Positions 59,486-64,000 of a stretch of 64,000 nucleotides of DNA are shown in pieces. How positions within the stretch are numbered: the first letter of the stretch is position 1; the number at the start of each line of letters is the position of its first letter. This DNA comes from Hippopus hippopus (Eukaryota > Mollusca > Bivalvia > Cardiida > Cardiidae), in the NCBI GenBank assembly GCA_946811185.2, contig OX328096.1, positions 41,988,252 through 42,052,251 on the forward strand, written 5' to 3'. Position numbers and translations under genes: made by a program. Below the pieces are notes generated by a model. It did no database searches. It saw only the letters and a list, made by a program, of their open reading frames with translations, and was not told the DNA's origin.

Positions 59486-60698
59486 ATTTTTTTTCCTAGT
59501 CGCGGCGGAGCATACGCTTTGAAGTGAACCAGTTGGGTAAGAGCATGCCATAATCAATCAGTCATTTTATGTCGTAAATACGTAGGCAAAGAAGTCTTTT
59601 TGACAGCAGTAAGTCTATGGACTTTTTCTTTCTAACAGCCAATCATTATGTTATTTTCAAGTGACATCAACATGCTGTAGGTTGCAGTACACAGTTATTG
59701 GCCATAAATACTTCATCGAATTCCGAATCCCCATGAATTTATAAATATTTTTACGTTAACTTTTTAGTTCACTGTGGCTTTCGTGATAAAGCTATCGTTG
59801 TGAAACATACATGAACATGAAGTAAAATAAATTTGACATTTCAATATATATCCGTAGACTTGATATGATACAATGTGATTAAAAAAATAGTTGTTTAGTC
59901 ACCAATATTTCCGAAAAAAGAAACGTTTTACATTAACGTCATCGCCGACGTCGCAAAATTTGACGGAATAATAATACGATTATGTTTTAGAGAGCTACAA
60001 CTTTGGTGTCAAGCGTGGAACAATGATAGCAAATTAGTATGAATAACTCCAGTAACCTCGCTTCCTACCAGTATTGTTTGAAGGTGATGACCTTTCAGGT
60101 CTCTGCTTCTTATGTTAACCGCCAAACTAAAATCCTGTAAAGACGAACCAATCCTCTGTTTCAAGAAAAATAGATCCTCAAAGATGAATGAACAGACTCA
60201 TATGTATCATTTGATATGTGAAAATAACATGTGGATTGAAAAAACTGTGCAAGCCAATTACACAATCACGAACTTCAGATTTAAATGTCATAGATGAGTA
60301 AGTAAAAGAAAAACCTCTAAAACACCCCGACCCACTCCAAAAACACCCGAAACCACTGTCGTTAACCTCTTTTCCTGACACCTAAATCCGTATGCAAAAC
60401 GCATAGATACACGATTTTATGGAAAATAGTCATGAATTTATGCTATCTGAATCTTAGAAAAAAGTTGTCAACTTTAAGATGAATGAATTTTTAATGAAAT
60501 GGTACACTGTTAAAACCTTTTTGCTAGCAAATTTCTACCATCACTTCCTATTAGTGAATTCAGTACTTTGATTTTTATTGTCATAGCACAATTAAAAGTT
60601 GTGCAGTTAATTTTCTCGCACACTGAACTTTGCATGTAAGTCAATGGGAATATGAAATTTGATGAAATACTTATGGTCACTAACTTTGCGCTGATTTT

Positions 60699-60905
60699 TT
60701 TTTTTTTTTTTTTTTTTTTTCGGGGGGGGGGGACAGGGGAGAGTACAAAGCAAGATCAGCCTGCACATACGTGCAGTCTGATCTTGCTCTACACTCTCCG
60801 CTGCTCTGTCGGTAGGATCGTCATATTAGTACCTATTAAATACCCAAAAAACTTGACGGTCTTCTCTGTTGTAATTGTGAACAATTTAAATAAGGCAGAA
60901 TAAGG
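60699..60905. repeat. Poly-T/poly-G tract and foldback element
   Basis: About 22 T then 10 G (60699-60732), followed by an element with stem agcaagatcagcctgcacat / acgtgcagtctgatcttgct (60748-60790), ending aataagggttaa. A related stem is at 40868-40915. The stem mixes the C form (cagcctgc) and the A form (gcagtctg) of the core hairpin. Confidence 0.55.
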
Positions 60906-62039
60906 GTTAAGGCAAAAGAAGTCGTTAGACCATTCAACTGTCTAATTAACGTCTGTACCGGTGTGCCCATCGGCATTCAAATATGTAATTGATAATAACT
61001 GATGTGTATCAGAGTTATAGTGCTATCTCCTTCTAAATAGCGAAGATCAAAATATATCACAAATCAGCACAAATGTTTTCATTATTTGGTTGTTTGTCCA
61101 CCAGTCATTCTGTTTATTTGTCTGTCCATACGATGTGGTCCTTCTTAAACCATTCAAAATTATTTGCCCTGGTAAATCTATCAACTGACGCATAACAGTC
61201 AGTGAACTGTACTGTCCAGAATGATCTTCTAAGAATCAACTCTTTCCTACATTTTCCACGAATCAATCGCTGTAACAATAGCATTCTGACACGGACAGAA
61301 GTTAAACCATGCCTGACAATTCAGCACTATGGTGCCAAGCCATAAATGCCAGTGTATTAAAATGATCTTTTGTACAAGACGTTTAGGGATGAAAATACTG
61401 TAAAAAAAGATGGGAAGGGTAGGGTTAAAATGAGAAAAATGTGGAGTCTGATGTTACATTATTTGACCATTCAGTATGGTCTTCTTGATGTCAGCAGATA
61501 CTTACAAGTACATGTGAGATGGACAGAAAGTTTCTGAGGGATATTTGTTCACATAGTAACACTAGCCACTATAACCAAAGTTAATGAAATGCCGTCGACT
61601 CAGCAAAAATACAACAGGACTCGACACTTAAATGATGTCCTCTTTAGGTCTGGTATATGTAGGTATTTAGAAAATCAAAGATGCCCTATAAGAAGCCGAT
61701 TGGTAAGTAAATGTCTCAAGTGATATGATTAATCCTCTACCTTCTCGAGCAAATTTGTTGCAAATGACATTGAAAAAGTCTTGAAACAAAAATGTAAATT
61801 CACATTAAAATGTGATTAGATATATCATTTTATATGTGTAATTATCTTGGTAAAGATGACGACCAAAAAATATCTGCAGATTGTAGCGAGAGCCTGTGAT
61901 CAACCTAAATAGAAAATTATCTTTCGTGTCTTCCAAGCCTCTCCCATACTGTACCAGTTCATTATAACCTTCAGCGCCATATATATACTATACACTCGAC
62001 CTCTTTGGACAGCTAAAAATACAACCCGCTGAAACCCAG
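60906..62039. other. Nothing recognised
   Basis: Unique AT-rich sequence with no shared repeat or plausible exon. Confidence 0.3.
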
Positions 62040-62180
62040 AAAGATTTTTATCTTTGATAGTCTTGACTAAACAAGAGGACGGTTAAGATCCAAGATCAGA
62101 CTGCAGGCTATGTACAGTCTGATCTTGACCTATCCCATCCGCAAAAGCCTCTGTTTTCGCATTTGGCACTGGAAGGTCTA
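62040..62180. mobile_element. MITE family 5-like copy
   Basis: Stem atccaagatcagactgcag / tacagtctgatcttgacc at about 62085-62130, followed by 'ccgcaaaagcctctgttttcg' and 'ggcactggaaggtcta'. Diverged. Confidence 0.5.
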
Positions 62181-63136
62181 AGTCGTCTGCAATAGGAAAT
62201 GAGTGTAAGGGTATCCTCTTTATGCTAGTCCGTGAAATCCGAGAATTAAAGACGCCTTATAAAGGAGACGGATTAAATTGGAGAGGTCATAGATAAACTA
62301 GCTACCGCTTACATTAGCCTTCGAACAACCTACTGGATGATACTTCAAAACTCCTTAACAAATTACATTAATATGTATTGCAAATATGGAGGCATATCGA
62401 CCTATTTTCCTCCGGCGTTTTGCAATATAGAAGAAATAACTTTTCCAACAAATATTTCAAACAAGTTGAATGATATAGTTGAATCGTTACATGCTCGAAT
62501 GACTAAAATTGTATTGTACTTCACTAAAGCTGTTCTCGATATAATATGCTTTTTGAAGATACAATACGATTCCATCCAAATTATTAGTTCTTATTCCCTA
62601 TGCAACAATTTTAGATATCTGAAAGTCTTATAACAGTTATCATTTGCTTAACCCGTTATTTTACCATTGCTGCATCCCGTTACTGATTAAAAAAAAAAGA
62701 AGACAACAGAATAAACATGGAGAGAATTCCATTGCTCTGTACGAAATAAGGCCAATTTAAATGAAGATAGTGACACATTTTTGGGTAAGAAATGAGGTTA
62801 ATCTAGGTCAAAATCTGCTGACGGCTGCAAAAAAGGTAACGAGATCTGTAGCGATGGTATTTATAGAGGGCGTTTATCGTGGTAGATTGCCAAATGTTAC
62901 GCCACAGCCCAGTAAACATCTCTCTGATGCTCTCTCTCTATCAGGGCCATGTCCATTAATTTTGTGTGGTCAGCGCGCAGGTTTCTATTTACTTACAAAC
63001 ATCTCACATATTTCCGTTTTGACAGACGACTTTCATGTCTGGCGCGGATTTGGATATCCTCGGGCCGAGGTGGGAATCTGACCTCTGTGTGGTCGTCATT
63101 AACGAATTACATAGCACAGGTACCGAGAACATACTT

Positions 63137-63355
63137 CAACCCTTTGCCAAAAAATACTAGGCCTTTACGACGCTGAGGATGATGGCTCTCCAAAACATTG
63201 TGGGAAAAGGAGAAAATGCTGGTAACCTTTTTCCACAATGTTTTCTACCCTTCAAAAGGAAATTCCATCATTTGGGCGACATTTGATTTATCTTCTGCAA
63301 ATGCTTTCAACTTGGACAAGTCTAAAATTGTTTGGTCTGGTAAAAAGTTTATAAC
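63137..63355. mobile_element. MITE family 3 copy with shortened stem
   Basis: Starts aaccctttgccaaaaaatac. Its right hairpin arm has lost the 'agcattttctcc' segment, so the stem is shorter and asymmetric. Ends ttggtctggtaaaaagtt. Confidence 0.65.
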
Positions 63356-63359
63356 TTTG

Positions 63360-64000
63360 TCACAAATAAACGTAGTTCAGTTTTTTTTTCATTTTTGCCA
63401 AGCAACTTTCATTGAAAAGTGAATTTTAAATTTTCTATTTTTGTCTGAGGCTGAACAAATGTAAGACGCCACAGAATTGTCATAGTTTTCTTAACATATT
63501 TAATGTGAGGGTGCTCTGTGTTGTGGAAACATGTGCATGCAGTTTACGAGAGTTCGACCCTCACCGGAGCAAGACATGGAACACATGCTTATTTGTATTG
63601 TATATTAAAGCACATACATGTATAACGGTCCCAAAAGTTAATTTTGCTTGGATTCTACGAGGTCTATACGTTTAGATACTGTATTTGATTTGGCGACATC
63701 GGTCTATCGTCATACGTTTATACGTTTAGAAACGCTAGAAACCATGTCCGCGAACTTCAGTTGACAAAACCCGTGGACTATTTACTGATGTCCCAATCCT
63801 CAGTAATAGATTATAGTACAGGTGTTAAACTCGGTTAGTAATTAGAATGTCATGTTTATTTCTACCATCCTAATGAACACTTTGTCCATCTGAACATGTG
63901 TACACGGAGCAATGATGGGGTCAATTATCGTGTTGTATAATGACGTTACGTCGGGGAATTTTTCTGCTGTTATGGTATAGAAAAGCTAATCAATTGTCCA
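63360..64000. other. Right end of window, nothing firm
   Basis: A B-box-like 'gagttcgaccctcacc' at 63549 could be a SINE remnant. Two 'catacgtttatacgtttaga' words occur near 63665 and 63710. No gene was seen. Confidence 0.3.

Noticed and set aside
60834..60890. - strand HNYNR motif near 60.87 kb as the missing CAP gene 1 N-terminal exon
   Set aside because: It lies inside a foldback repeat, has an in-frame stop two codons upstream of the motif and no acceptor, and the downstream frame does not fit CAP.
16116..63355. A CRISPR-like array from the regularly seen palindromic hairpins
   Set aside because: Copies are hundreds of bases apart, have long inverted ends and irregular spacing, and the genome is eukaryotic.

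Overview
This window is eukaryotic nuclear DNA, AT-rich, with spliced genes, long introns and very dense small repeats. The repeats point to a bivalve mollusc, probably a heterodont clam or mussel: tRNA-headed SINEs of the molluscan V/Meta type, foldback MITEs built on a GC-rich hairpin core, and tandem elements with 'agctcacctgag' and 'caggtgagcga' ends. The species assignment is inference. No bacterial, organellar or viral gene was seen.

Three partial protein-coding genes can be supported. (1) On the + strand, three clear exons (440-511, 579-742, 3977-4023) and a terminal exon (10654-10990, poly(A) signals at 11255 and 11264) give the 3' end of an unidentified protein. It has a short helical segment and a Ser/Lys/Asn-rich tail. 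The reading phase between the last two exons does not fit, so a small exon is probably missing. (2) On the - strand, six exons between 52201 and 31752 join in perfect phase (237+142+124+128+195+317 nt, 380 codons plus stop). They encode most of a CAP-superfamily protein (CRISP/antigen 5/PR-1 fold), its C-x2-C-P hinge and an unusual C-terminal tail of about 170 residues that is rich in Arg, Lys and Glu. The N-terminal exon (signal peptide and HNxxR motif) was not found. (3) Downstream on the same strand, two further CAP-type exons (25489-25410 with the HNxxR motif, 23667-23544 with the W..E and C.H motifs) show a second, paralogous CAP gene. The locus is therefore probably a tandem CAP cluster.

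Layout: 0.4-11.3 kb, gene 1 with introns holding MITEs, a SINE and long tandem elements. 11.3-23.5 kb, intergenic, with a 10-unit tandem element and MITEs. 23.5-25.5 kb, CAP gene 2 exons. 25.5-31.7 kb, MITE-rich spacer and the CAP gene 1 3' flank. 31.7-52.2 kb, CAP gene 1, whose introns hold a minisatellite split by a transposon, a near-perfect 158-bp palindrome and many MITEs. 52.2-64 kb, repeats, with the missing 5' part of CAP gene 1 either undetected here or beyond the window.

Most of the structure in the window is repeat-derived. At least five foldback families recur, often nested in one another. Several share one palindromic core design (CAGcCTGCgc or CAGaCTGCac with its complement).
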